DNA of 64,000 nucleotides from an uncultured Aquimarina sp. (GTDB taxonomy: Bacteria; Bacteroidota; Bacteroidia; Flavobacteriales; Flavobacteriaceae), in NCBI GenBank assembly GCA_947498935.1, contig CANMMM010000001.1:186001-250000 (forward strand). The letters are read 5' to 3'. Both the position numbers and the translations under genes were made by a program. The notes under the pieces were generated by a model. The model had not been told where the DNA came from and made no database searches. It was given only the letters and a program-made list of their open reading frames with translations. Of this stretch, positions 25,972 to 34,768 are shown piece by piece. Position 1 is the first letter of the stretch; each line of letters opens with the position of its first letter.

Positions 25972-27420
25972 TTAAGGTGTTTCACGAGCGATATCAATCC
26001 CAAAAAACAACTCTAATACTTTGAGTTTAAAAATGTAATCAAACTTAGCTCTGACCACATTGCTCTCTGCATTTTCTAATCTAAATTTGGATTGGCTAAA
26101 ATCAAAGGCATTCATCATCCCCACATCATATCGATCTTTTGCATATACATAGGCACGTTCTTGTGCATTAACTGCTACTCGTGCTGCTTCATAGGTTTCT
26201 GCTGCTCCTTTAGCATCTACATAAGCCTGATATACATTGGCATCCAAATCTAATTTTGCTTGTGTGAGTTGATAGGTAGCGCTTTTTAGATTGATCTTGC
26301 TTCGTTTGACAGCATTCCTAGCACTCATCCCGTTAAGAATTGGGATATTCAGTGACACACCATACGAAAGCCCAAAATTATCATCTATTTGATCCAAAAA
26401 CGGTATCGGATCTAATTGTTGAGCAATAAAATTAGGTTGCTCCCCTATTACCTCTTGCCCAGTAGCTCCTACCACACCTATCGTAATAGGTGTTGATGGA
26501 TTCAAAGGGTCTGCAATTTGCGTAAAACGATCAGCTCCAGACTCAAATGTATTTACACTTATGGAACCACTCAATGTTGGGTAATAAGCACTTCTAGCTA
26601 TTTGCAGATCTTTTCTGGCCAATAATTCATTTTGCTCTGCAATCTGTACTTCATAACGTTCATTCCTAGCTACACTAATAATTTCTTCTACAGATCGGTT
26701 TAAGATTCTAGAAGAAGGCATCATATACTCCTGATCTTCGATATCAAAGTTTTCATAATCTTTGATTAATAATGCTTGTGCCAATCCGATACGTGCAATT
26801 AATATGGCATTTTGTGCCTGAACGATACGTGTCAGTTCATCGGCCGAAGTAGCTTCTATGTCTAGTAAATCATTCTCTGGTAATACCCCAGCTTTCACCA
26901 GCTCCTTGGTTCTATCCAGCTGTGCCATCGTCACCGCATGTTGTTTATCGATAACTTTTAGCGATTCTTTGTTGAGCAAGACCTGTAAGTAATTGTTAGC
27001 TACAAATAACTTGATATCATCTTTGGACTTACCTAGATTATACTGACTCAGTAATCTATTAATCTTAGCACGCTGTAATTGCCTATGGTTGCGCAATCCT
27101 CTGAACAGCGTAATCCCAGCACTCGCTCCATAATTAGAAGACCTAAAGGTTTGCGTTCTATTGGTATTGGTAATAGGATCTACCGCCAAACCTGTATTCC
27201 ATGAATTTCCTGCTGCCGCATTAATCGTCGGTAATATACTACCTATCGCATCCAACTTATCTAATTTTGCCGATTCTAATGCCAGCTCTGATTGCTTGAT
27301 CGTAATGTTATGTGCCATTGCATAGTCTAAACAATCTTGCAACGACCATTTTTTTTGTTGTGCATTGGTCGAAAAAAAACCTGTAAGTACAAAAGATACT
27401 ATTAAAATTTTAAGCTTCAT
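25972..27420 (-). CDS. TolC-family outer membrane efflux protein
   Basis: 482 residues with signal peptide (MKLKILIVSFVLTGFFSTNA). Begins KWSLQDCLDYAMAHNITIKQSELALESAKLD, the usual OEP start, and contains the two repeated long helical hairpins of the family (QYNLGKSKDDIKLFVANNYLQ... and SATYQLTQAKLDLDANVYQA...). FDYIFKLKVLELFFGIDI is the typical ending. It forms the trimeric outer membrane duct for the adaptor/transporter set encoded around it. It lies 144 bp after the first adaptor on the same strand, and R2 copy 3 follows downstream. Confidence 0.92.
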   Translation of the reverse strand: MKLKILIVSFVLTGFFSTNAQQKKWSLQDCLDYAMAHNITIKQSELALESAKLDKLDAIGSILPTINAAAGNSWNTGLAVDPITNTNRTQTFRSSNYGASAGITLFRGLRNHRQLQRAKINRLLSQYNLGKSKDDIKLFVANNYLQVLLNKESLKVIDKQHAVTMAQLDRTKELVKAGVLPENDLLDIEATSADELTRIVQAQNAILIARIGLAQALLIKDYENFDIEDQEYMMPSSRILNRSVEEIISVARNERYEVQIAEQNELLARKDLQIARSAYYPTLSGSISVNTFESGADRFTQIADPLNPSTPITIGVVGATGQEVIGEQPNFIAQQLDPIPFLDQIDDNFGLSYGVSLNIPILNGMSARNAVKRSKINLKSATYQLTQAKLDLDANVYQAYVDAKGAAETYEAARVAVNAQERAYVYAKDRYDVGMMNAFDFSQSKFRLENAESNVVRAKFDYIFKLKVLELFFGIDIARETP

Positions 27421-27564
27421 GTGTTGTTTATTTTTAATCAGATGCCCTCTAGCTCCACATATTACAAATGGCCGATACTGGCTATATCATCGTATGTGGT
27501 TTACACACCTATTGGTAGTTTTTTACAGCTAATTGTTACACTTTTTAATGATAAAAATTAGTTA

Positions 27565-28668
27565 TTAGTACGGAGTTGCCTTCAGTTGGTTCCAAACTTT
27601 GATATGATCTTTGTTAGTAACACCACTTTTAACCTCTACAAAAATCCCATCACTCAGCCCCAATTCTACTGGTCTTTTCTCGAATTTTTGATCTCCAATC
27701 TTCACTTCTACAAAGGGTTTTTCCGTGGGATCATATTGTATTAATGCTTCCTTCAGTGCCAATACATTCTCTACTTTTTCTAAAATAATAGATGCATTTG
27801 CACTTAATCCTGCACGTATAAATGTAGTATCTATATTCTGTAGCGTTCCTTTAATCTCGAATTGTATAGCTCCATTTTCTGGTTTTCCTTTAGGTGCTAT
27901 ATAATCCAATATCGCATCGAATTTTTTATTCTCTATCGCTCCTATTGTAATTTCTAGCGGCAAGTCTTCTTTAATTCTTCCTACTTCACTTTCATCTACC
28001 TTACCCTCGAAAATCATTTTCCCAATATCTGCGATGGTAGCTATCGTAGTTCCATTATTAAAATTATTCGACTCAATCACTTGATTTCCTTCTTTTACGG
28101 GCACCTCTAGCACCATCCCTGATACGGTAGAACGTATTTGTGTATTCGCAGCATCACCCAACTCTTCAGTAGTTCCCGTACTTATAATCTCGTAATTCTG
28201 TTTTGCTGATTTATAGCTCTGTTTAGCCAATTTATATGCTACATTTACCGCATCAAATTCATTAGGTGAGATCACTTTCTTTTTAAATAGTTTTCGCTGC
28301 CTTCTATACACCTTTTCCTGATTGTCTAAATCTATCTTAGCATTTTTCATAGCATTTTTTGCACTCTGTAAGGATGTCACATTAGGAATCACACGGATTT
28401 TAGCAATCAAATCCCCTGCCTCAATATGTTTTCCTGCCTTGATATAAATTTCTTCGATAATTCCAGAAATATTAGGTTTGATAAACACCTCTTCTTTTGG
28501 TACAATACTTCCCGTAGCTACCGTTTTGCGTACAATAGTTTCTGTAGTTGCTGTTTCTGTACCATAAGTAATTGGATCTTCTTGATCCTTACTCCACAAA
28601 TAATAAAGTGCTCCAGCAGCAATTACCACAATAAGCAATAAAAAAACAATTGTTTTTATTCTTTTCAT
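27565..28668 (-). CDS. Efflux periplasmic adaptor (MacA-like)
   Basis: 367 residues. N-terminal membrane anchor MKRIKTIVFLLLIVVIAAGA; lipoyl half ATGSIVPKEEVFIKPNISGII; helical hairpin QSAKNAMKNAKIDLDNQEKVY; second lipoyl half STVSGMVLEVPVKEGNQVIES. It is positioned 14 nt after the second permease gene, so it is the natural adaptor for this ABC transporter, a MacAB-TolC-like tripartite pump exporting an unknown substrate (peptide, lipid or macrolide-like in known cases). Confidence 0.92.
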   Translation of the reverse strand: MKRIKTIVFLLLIVVIAAGALYYLWSKDQEDPITYGTETATTETIVRKTVATGSIVPKEEVFIKPNISGIIEEIYIKAGKHIEAGDLIAKIRVIPNVTSLQSAKNAMKNAKIDLDNQEKVYRRQRKLFKKKVISPNEFDAVNVAYKLAKQSYKSAKQNYEIISTGTTEELGDAANTQIRSTVSGMVLEVPVKEGNQVIESNNFNNGTTIATIADIGKMIFEGKVDESEVGRIKEDLPLEITIGAIENKKFDAILDYIAPKGKPENGAIQFEIKGTLQNIDTTFIRAGLSANASIILEKVENVLALKEALIQYDPTEKPFVEVKIGDQKFEKRPVELGLSDGIFVEVKSGVTNKDHIKVWNQLKATPY

Positions 28669-28682
28669 CTTTCCTTAATAAA

Positions 28683-29942
28683 TTATTCTGTTCTTAATGC
28701 GTCTATCGGTTTCATTTGTATGGCTTTGGTAGCAGGTATCAATCCTGCCAAAATTCCCGATACGACTAATATGACTAATGCGACAATAACAGTACTCATC
28801 TCTACAGTAGGATTTGAAAAATTCTCTACATATCCCACTTGATCTAGCACAAAATTCATGACCCAAATGACCAATGCAGCAAAACTAATCCCCACTAGTC
28901 CTGATAAAATAGTCAACAATAATGATTCTTGTATAATTTGTGCTTTGATACTCAATGGACTTGCTCCCAGCGCTCTTCGTACTCCAATTTCTTGTGTCCG
29001 CTCTTTTACCACTATCAGCATAATATTACTAACACCTATGACTCCAGACAATAATACCAACGCTCCTACAAAATATCCAACAACTGTAAGGATGCTAAAT
29101 AAACCTGTAATCCTGGCAAATTGTTTGGCTAAATCAAAGTTTCCAATAGCACGTTCATCATCTGGGTGTATGGCTCGCTGGTTTTTAAGAATACCGAATA
29201 TTTGATCTTTAAGACCTGAAATAGACACATCATCATGCGCCGTAATAGCCAACCAACCTACATTATCCGATGCATTAAAAGCTTGGGCATATGCGGTAAA
29301 AGGAATAAAAATACTATTTGCATCTTCTTCTTGATCCCCATTCGTATTTGCTGCTTTAAACACACCTACAACCATAAAATTCACTCCACTTATTTTTATA
29401 TAAGCTCCTAATACTTCTTCATTTTTATCAAACAAATTATTGACCACATCTACCCCTATAACTGCTACCTTACGTTTAGCATGAATATCTGAGAAACTCA
29501 AAAAACGCCCCTGCGTAATATCCATAGCTTTCTGATTGATGTAATCCGGATAGTCTCCATATATACTAAAAGCACCTGTTTTAGAATTCCGAACTACATT
29601 ATTTGCTCCATTATACCCTCCTAATTGATTTCTTGGAGAAACATATTTTAAGGCAGGCAACTTTTCTTTAAGCAGGGCTACATCTTCTAACTTAAAGTTA
29701 AACCTTCTGCCCTTAGGCAATCCCTTATACGCCATAGAGGTCTGTTGTGTCCAAACAAAAACCGAGTTCGTCGCAAAATCTCCAAAATCTGCGCTCACTC
29801 CATTTTTAAGACCATTGGTTAACGCCAATAAGAGTACGAGAATCGCGATTCCCCAAAACACTCCAAAAGCAGTCAAAAAAGTACGTGCTTTATTCGCGTT
29901 TAACGCTTCTAGTATTTCATCCCATCGATCTCTAGTAAACAT
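28683..29942 (-). CDS. MacB/FtsX-type ABC transporter permease
   Basis: 419 residues. FtsX-type topology: an N-terminal amphipathic segment (FTRDRWDEILEALNANKART), a first span (GVFWGIAILVLLLALTNGL), a large periplasmic domain (about 45-290, the MacB core), then three C-terminal spans including the conserved block VKERTQEIGVRRALGASPLSI and ending in LIPATKAIQMKPIDALRTE. Type VII ABC systems use ATP hydrolysis for mechanical push through the adaptor and TolC rather than transmembrane passage. It is the second of two paralogous permeases, 20 nt after the first, presumably as a heterodimer. Confidence 0.93.
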   Translation of the reverse strand: MFTRDRWDEILEALNANKARTFLTAFGVFWGIAILVLLLALTNGLKNGVSADFGDFATNSVFVWTQQTSMAYKGLPKGRRFNFKLEDVALLKEKLPALKYVSPRNQLGGYNGANNVVRNSKTGAFSIYGDYPDYINQKAMDITQGRFLSFSDIHAKRKVAVIGVDVVNNLFDKNEEVLGAYIKISGVNFMVVGVFKAANTNGDQEEDANSIFIPFTAYAQAFNASDNVGWLAITAHDDVSISGLKDQIFGILKNQRAIHPDDERAIGNFDLAKQFARITGLFSILTVVGYFVGALVLLSGVIGVSNIMLIVVKERTQEIGVRRALGASPLSIKAQIIQESLLLTILSGLVGISFAALVIWVMNFVLDQVGYVENFSNPTVEMSTVIVALVILVVSGILAGLIPATKAIQMKPIDALRTE

Positions 29943-29962
29943 TGCTTTCTATTGTATCTATA

Positions 29963-31207
29963 TTATCCATTTCTCAGCGCTTCTATTGGTAATACTTTAG
30001 CCGCTCTATAAGCAGGTATAAAACCTGAAAGCACCCCAGCTATAATCAAAATACTCAATGTAATGATTGCTGTATTAAAATCTACATTAGGAAATTTGAT
30101 AAAATCACTATCCACTAATGGACTTACGATCTCTAATAGTCCCATCCCTGTGATCAATCCGATAAGTCCTGACAAGGTAGTAATGAATACTGCCTCTTGT
30201 AAAATCATCATGATGATAGCATTAGGAGTAGCTCCCAGTGCTTTTCTAATACCAATTTCTTTAGTTCTTTCTTTTACTACAATGATCATAATATTTCCTA
30301 CTCCCACTACACCTGCTACAATTGTCCCAAGTCCAACAAACCAAAATACAGCCCTAATCGTATTGATCAACGAATAAATTTTTTTGGACTCTTCTAAAGT
30401 ATTATACACTCGTACAGCACTACGATCATCTGGTGCTACGCTATACTTATTCTTAATATCTTTTTCTAGCAATGATGAAAAAGCAGTAGAAGCAGCAACT
30501 GCCACATCTAAATCTTCATCCATATTGAAAGTATAAACTATAGAGCGTACTCTATTCCCTCCATTAAAAGTCATTTGAAATGTAGTTATAGGAATAAACA
30601 CCTTAGCGTTTTCTCGTTCTCCTCCTGGATCAGAATACACACCTACCACCTTGAACTTAATCCCGTAAATAGCTATATTTTTCCCAATAGGGTTTTCATT
30701 TTTAAAAATATCTTGCTGTACTTTATGGCCTATCACTGCTACTTTACGAGATTCATGTATGTCTGCCGCATTGATAAACCGTCCGTTTAGCAAACTCGCA
30801 TTCTCTATAAATTGCATGTCTGGGTTCGCCCCTTCTACTCTATAGTTACCCGATTGATTCTGATATGTAACTTGACCTCCCCAGATAGTAGTTACTGCAG
30901 TTTTATGCTCTATATAAGCTGCATATTTATCGTTTAAATTCGAATAATCTTCGTTATATAATTGGATATTTCTTCCTGGATTAAGCCCTTTATACCCCTT
31001 AGAAGTGGTTCCTGTTCTCACAGAAATTTTATTCGTAGCATCTCGTTCAAATTGTGATCGCACTCCATTAGTGATTCCGCTATTAAACCCTAATAATATG
31101 ACTAAAATAAAAATACCCGAGGCTACAGATATACCTGTAAGGAAAGTTCGTAATTTATTTTTACGTAAGGTTTCAAATATTTCCTGCCATCGCTCTATAT
31201 TAAACAT
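29963..31207 (-). CDS. MacB/FtsX-type ABC transporter permease
   Basis: 414 residues, paralogous to the next gene in the operon: same start (FNIERWQEIFETLRKNKLRT), same single N-terminal span, periplasmic MacB core domain and three C-terminal spans with VKERTKEIGIRKALGATPNAI. Ends GFIPAYRAAKVLPIEALRNG. Its start overlaps the end of the ATPase gene by 8 nt, indicating translational coupling. Confidence 0.93.
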   Translation of the reverse strand: MFNIERWQEIFETLRKNKLRTFLTGISVASGIFILVILLGFNSGITNGVRSQFERDATNKISVRTGTTSKGYKGLNPGRNIQLYNEDYSNLNDKYAAYIEHKTAVTTIWGGQVTYQNQSGNYRVEGANPDMQFIENASLLNGRFINAADIHESRKVAVIGHKVQQDIFKNENPIGKNIAIYGIKFKVVGVYSDPGGERENAKVFIPITTFQMTFNGGNRVRSIVYTFNMDEDLDVAVAASTAFSSLLEKDIKNKYSVAPDDRSAVRVYNTLEESKKIYSLINTIRAVFWFVGLGTIVAGVVGVGNIMIIVVKERTKEIGIRKALGATPNAIIMMILQEAVFITTLSGLIGLITGMGLLEIVSPLVDSDFIKFPNVDFNTAIITLSILIIAGVLSGFIPAYRAAKVLPIEALRNG

Positions 31208-31904
31208 GCGAAGCAGCTCTTACAGGTTTTGGTACTAAGACATCATCAATGATAAGCCCATCCTTTAGATTCACGATACGCTTCGTCATTTGTGCAATAT
31301 CAGGTTCGTGAGTAACAATCAGTATTGTTTTTCCTTCATCATTAATTTCTTGAATTAATTGCATTACCTCATAAGAAGTTTTAGTGTCTAATGCTCCTGT
31401 AGGCTCATCCGCTAATAACACTTTAGGATCAGAAGCTAGTGCTCTAGCAATAGCGACACGCTGCTTCTGCCCACCTGATAATTCATTAGGTAAATGCGTC
31501 GCCCAATCAGCTAATCCCACCTTTTCTAGGTAGTGCATTGATTTTTCGATACGTTCTTTACGTTTTTTACCTTGATAATACAACGGCATTGCTACATTAT
31601 CCAAAGCAGTCTTATAATTGATAAGATTAAAGGATTGAAAAATAAAACCCAAAAACTGATTGCGGTAATTGGCAGCTATTTTTTCATTTAGATTCTTAAT
31701 AGGTACTCCATCCAAAAAATAACTTCCTTCGTCGGCTTCGTCTAACATTCCTAATATATTTAGGAAAGTAGACTTCCCTGAACCCGAAGAGCCCATAATA
31801 GAAACCAACTCCCCTTCTGAGGCATTAAAATTAATCCCCTTAAGTACATGTAGGGAATTATTCCCCATTGTGTATGATTTATGTAAATCTTTAATTTCTA
31901 TCAT
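31200..31904 (-). CDS. ABC transporter ATP-binding protein (MacB/LolD type)
   Basis: 234 residues. Walker A GSSGSGKST at 38-46, Q-loop FIFQSFNLI, signature LSGGQKQRVAIARAL, Walker B VLLADEPTGALD and the H-loop IVTHEPD are all intact. Closest in pattern to the LolD/MacB ATPases that partner FtsX-type permeases. First gene of the export operon: ATPase, two permeases, adaptor, TolC, second adaptor, tsaB. No convincing promoter box was found in the 184 bp between it and the CxxC protein gene. Confidence 0.94.
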   Translation of the reverse strand: MIEIKDLHKSYTMGNNSLHVLKGINFNASEGELVSIMGSSGSGKSTFLNILGMLDEADEGSYFLDGVPIKNLNEKIAANYRNQFLGFIFQSFNLINYKTALDNVAMPLYYQGKKRKERIEKSMHYLEKVGLADWATHLPNELSGGQKQRVAIARALASDPKVLLADEPTGALDTKTSYEVMQLIQEINDEGKTILIVTHEPDIAQMTKRIVNLKDGLIIDDVLVPKPVRAASHV

Positions 31905-32088
31905 AATTGTAGTCAGCTATCTTTTATACAATTCCTAAACATACACCAAGCAACACTTAATCAACAGTTTTCAAAAAAAACTTCATTGCATAAGATTTAC
32001 TACATAGTTTGAATAGTATTAGACTACATAACTACTAAATTGTTACAACTTATATTGTTAGAAAAAAGTTAAACACCTACACACTTAC

Positions 32089-32349
32089 TTACAGCTGCTT
32101 ATCATTCTCTTTTTTCCCTCTGAAGTTTCTGTATATAAAATAGCCTATGAGCGCGATAAGGATATATGGGATCACCATTAAATAGACGATTCCATTATTT
32201 ACACCTTTTGCTGTTTGCTGGCCTTCTTCACTTTCTAAAACAGCTCTACACATAGCACACTGTGCTTCTACAGGAAATACATATAATACAACAAGTATTA
32301 CAAACAACCACCCCCAATTTTTAGGTACTATTTTTACACCACTATGCAT
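32089..32349 (-). CDS. Small CxxC membrane protein of the oxidase assembly cluster
   Basis: 86 residues; no named family recognised. Layout: a first hydrophobic segment (GWLFVILVVLYVFPVEA) that could be a signal peptide or anchor; then a Cys pair in QCAMCRAVLESEEGQQTAKGV; then a second span (IVYLMVIPYILIALIGYFIYR) and a basic tail. The CxxC would face the periplasm. It starts 1 nt after the DUF420 gene ends, downstream of SCO, so a role in copper or heme delivery to cytochrome oxidase is plausible (inference from context). The ORF is real by its coupling and composition. Confidence 0.75.
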   Translation of the reverse strand: MHSGVKIVPKNWGWLFVILVVLYVFPVEAQCAMCRAVLESEEGQQTAKGVNNGIVYLMVIPYILIALIGYFIYRNFRGKKENDKQL

Positions 32350-32350
32350 A

Positions 32351-32896
32351 CTAATTATAATATGGAGAAATCATCAAATACACTACAACCCCTGTAATGG
32401 CTACATATAACCAAATCGGGAATGTAATCTTAGCCAATTTTCTATGCTTTTCAAAATTCTGTGTTAGCGCCCTAACATAGGTGATTAACACAAAAGGGAT
32501 CACCACTATCGACAATAAGATGTGTGTGATTAAAATAAAGTAATAAATATACCGTATCACGCCTTCTCCACCGAATTTTGTAGAATCACTGGTCATATGA
32601 TATGCCACATACATCACCAAAAACGCCACGGAACAGCCTATAGCCACTTTCATTAACCGTTCATGCAATTGCACCTTTTTATTTTTTATCGCCCACAGCG
32701 CAGTTAAAAGCAGCACTGCCGTAATCCCATTAACTGTGGCATAAATTGGAGGCAAAAAAGAAAGAGGTGCTACATCAAAACCTAATTTACGTAAGTTTAC
32801 CTTAAATAATAAAGCCACAGCGGCTGGTATTGCTACCGATAGTATAACCACCCATTTATTGTATTTTTTTGCTACAGTCTGTTGATCAACGCTCAT
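32351..32896 (-). CDS. DUF420 membrane protein (CtaM-like oxidase assembly factor)
   Basis: 181 residues with five or so membrane spans (VVILSVAIPAAVALLF, ITAVLLLTALWAI, VAIGCSVAFLVMYVAYHM, IYYFILITHILLSIVVIPFVL, LWYVAITGVVVYLMI, the last read approximately). The family DUF420 includes CtaM, needed for some heme-copper oxidases in Gram-positive bacteria. Conserved His in AYHMTSD and ILITHILLS could bind metal. Its start overlaps the end of the SCO gene by 11 nt, so translation is coupled. Confidence 0.88.
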   Translation of the reverse strand: MSVDQQTVAKKYNKWVVILSVAIPAAVALLFKVNLRKLGFDVAPLSFLPPIYATVNGITAVLLLTALWAIKNKKVQLHERLMKVAIGCSVAFLVMYVAYHMTSDSTKFGGEGVIRYIYYFILITHILLSIVVIPFVLITYVRALTQNFEKHRKLAKITFPIWLYVAITGVVVYLMISPYYN

Positions 32897-33623
32897 TTGA
32901 TTTCAATAATTTTTTGATGTCTTCTAATAAAATAGTGATTTGTTCTTCTTCGCCGTTGGCATCAACTCCTTCATTCACGCCAACTGTCCCTCTATAGTAG
33001 ATAATTGGATTTCCTGAAGCATCATTTCTGGATCGTATATACCCATCTTGATCTACTAATGCAAAATATCCATTATGCTCAAATCCTCCTGCTACTGCTG
33101 GGTTTTCTTCTGCAAAAATATAAAACCCTTTATTGGCCAACCCATAGATTGCTTCCCGATCTCCTGTAAGCAAATGCCAATCTGAATTTGTGACTCCATA
33201 GTTTTCTGCATATTTTTTTAGCATGCTAGGAGTATCCCTTTTGGGATTAATGGTAAAAGAAGCAATTCCAAAATCATCATACTCCTTTAACTGCTCCTGC
33301 AGATACGCTAAATTCTTACTCATCTTAGGACATATCGTTGGACAGCTCGTAAAGAAAAAATCTACTACATATACTTTTCCTTTGTAATCATGATTTGTAA
33401 TCATCAAACTATCTTGATTCAAAAAGGCAAAGTCTGGTACTTTTTTAAGAGTATCATTCGTTTTTATGTACGATAACTTTTCATTCGCCACTGGATTTTG
33501 TGCACTCATTCGGTCATTAGAGACAATACTAGTCGATTGAATTCTTTCGATAATTCTTGGAATAAAAATAATCCCAAAAACTAAAATAATAAATGAGATA
33601 CCTACGTATGAATACTTCTTCAT
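32886..33623 (-). CDS. SCO1/SenC-family copper chaperone
   Basis: 245 residues, membrane-anchored by an N-terminal span (VGISFIILVFGIIFIPRI). The thioredoxin fold has the copper-binding Cx3C motif CPTICPKMS (Cys94, Cys98) and the distal His in GGFEHNGYFALVD. SCO proteins load the CuA site of oxidase subunit II, encoded here at 58.2-59.3 kb. It precedes DUF420 with an 11-nt overlap and follows a cysteine-free relative 6 nt upstream. Confidence 0.93.
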   Translation of the reverse strand: MKKYSYVGISFIILVFGIIFIPRIIERIQSTSIVSNDRMSAQNPVANEKLSYIKTNDTLKKVPDFAFLNQDSLMITNHDYKGKVYVVDFFFTSCPTICPKMSKNLAYLQEQLKEYDDFGIASFTINPKRDTPSMLKKYAENYGVTNSDWHLLTGDREAIYGLANKGFYIFAEENPAVAGGFEHNGYFALVDQDGYIRSRNDASGNPIIYYRGTVGVNEGVDANGEEEQITILLEDIKKLLKSNER

Positions 33624-33629
33624 TCTGTC

Positions 33630-34292
33630 TTATTTATTTTCTGCTCTATCAGCTTTGTATTTTTTTAAGGCCAATCGATACTCTGCTAATATTACTTTTA
33701 CGTCATCTACCATTACATTATTCAAATCTGCCACAGAACTCGTATCATACCCGTATACTTTTTTTTCCTTTTTCTCTATGTTCTCTTCTCTTCCTCTAAG
33801 ATTAGCCTGCTTATCGATAATAAACACATAATCTGTAGCCAATTTTGAGTCTAAATAATAGGGTGTATTCAGAGAATCGAACAAAGCTTTTACCTGCTCT
33901 GGCGTTCCAAAAAGAAACTTCCATCCAGATACATCTGTAATTACAGCTAATTTATCCAATAACACTTGTGCTTGCTCTTTAGTACCGTAAGGCACTACCA
34001 TCACAAACTGAAAATCTCTGAAACCTTTGTTTTTGGTATATACTTTTTGATTGAGATTAAAAGCATTCCCTTCTTTTTCTGCTATAGCAGTCCCCAAAAA
34101 ACCCAGAACACTAATCTTGTTTTCGAACTCTATCGCCTCTGAGGTTAAACTTTCGAACTCGCTTAATGTTCCCACAGATGTGTGTAACACGGGAAGTTTT
34201 GCAAAATTATGCACTCCTGATGCAAAGAAAAGATATGCTACCAATGGCAAGACAAACAAAATCCCTAACACTAAAAACTTCTTCATAGTCAC
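33630..34292 (-). CDS. SCO/thioredoxin-like membrane-anchored protein lacking cysteines
   Basis: 220 residues, starting at 34292 or at the second Met (34286). N-terminal span KKFLVLGILFVLPLVAYLFF. The body follows the SCO fold: VLGFLG stands where SCO has VDFFFTSCPTICP; FQFVMVVPYGTKEQAQVLLDKL matches the segment after the motif; WKFLFGTPEQVKALF and YVFIIDKQANLRGR match the later strand and DKxGxxRG turn. There is no Cys in the whole protein, so it cannot bind copper by the usual site. It lies directly before SCO (6-nt gap), suggesting a structural or regulatory partner in oxidase assembly. Confidence 0.75.
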   Translation of the reverse strand: MTMKKFLVLGILFVLPLVAYLFFASGVHNFAKLPVLHTSVGTLSEFESLTSEAIEFENKISVLGFLGTAIAEKEGNAFNLNQKVYTKNKGFRDFQFVMVVPYGTKEQAQVLLDKLAVITDVSGWKFLFGTPEQVKALFDSLNTPYYLDSKLATDYVFIIDKQANLRGREENIEKKEKKVYGYDTSSVADLNNVMVDDVKVILAEYRLALKKYKADRAENK

Positions 34293-34317
34293 TATGTATA
34301 ATTTACATTACAAAAAT

Positions 34318-34350
34318 AGAAAAGACGGTTCAATATAAACCGCCTTTTGT
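34318..34350 (-). terminator. Terminator after oxidase subunit IV
   Basis: On the minus strand aaaaggcggtt / aaccgtctttt forms an 11-bp stem (one G-U) with a 7-nt loop and a T run. It separates the ctaB-cox unit from the SCO unit. Confidence 0.75.
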
Positions 34351-34380
34351 ACCATTATGTTTTACTATTAGTATCAGCTA

Positions 34381-34740
34381 TTAAAAGTCCCAACTTTTAT
34401 GTCCTGCTTTGAATACTTCGTAAATATAATCTCCTTCTGTAAGTAAGATAAAAACTAAGTAGCAGATTAAGAAAACTCCAGTCCAAACTACAGACCTTCT
34501 CAACCCTTTAGTTTCTCCTTCCATATGCATAAATGCCCAAGTAATATAGTATGCCTTATAAATTGTAAGGATAATAAAAATCCAGTTCAATAATTTCATA
34601 CTAATAAACTTAGTATCTATTAAAAAAGCAGGTTTCCAAATCCCTAATGCTACTTCTACTATAGTAACAAAAGAAAGTAGAAAGAATACAAACCAGATTC
34701 TACCTGTATTTGATTCGTGATGTGCTGTATCGTGTCCCAT
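34381..34740 (-). CDS. Cytochrome c oxidase subunit IV (caa3 type)
   Basis: 119 residues with three membrane spans (IWFVFFLLSFVTIVEVALGI, LLNWIFIILTIYKAYYITW, WTGVFLICYLVFILLTEG). Matches the small prokaryotic oxidase subunit IV family, which stabilises the CuB site of subunit I. His-rich start GHDTAHHESNTG. The last gene of the ctaB-cox unit, 28 nt after subunit III and followed by a terminator. Confidence 0.88.
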   Translation of the reverse strand: MGHDTAHHESNTGRIWFVFFLLSFVTIVEVALGIWKPAFLIDTKFISMKLLNWIFIILTIYKAYYITWAFMHMEGETKGLRRSVVWTGVFLICYLVFILLTEGDYIYEVFKAGHKSWDF

Positions 34741-34768
34741 AATAATATATGCTAAATCTTTTTTTTAA

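Noticed and set aside
25806..26024. 72-codon plus-strand frame
   Set aside because: Antisense to R2 copy 3 and TolC; contains the ERIARP-like R2 peptide in another frame only by chance.
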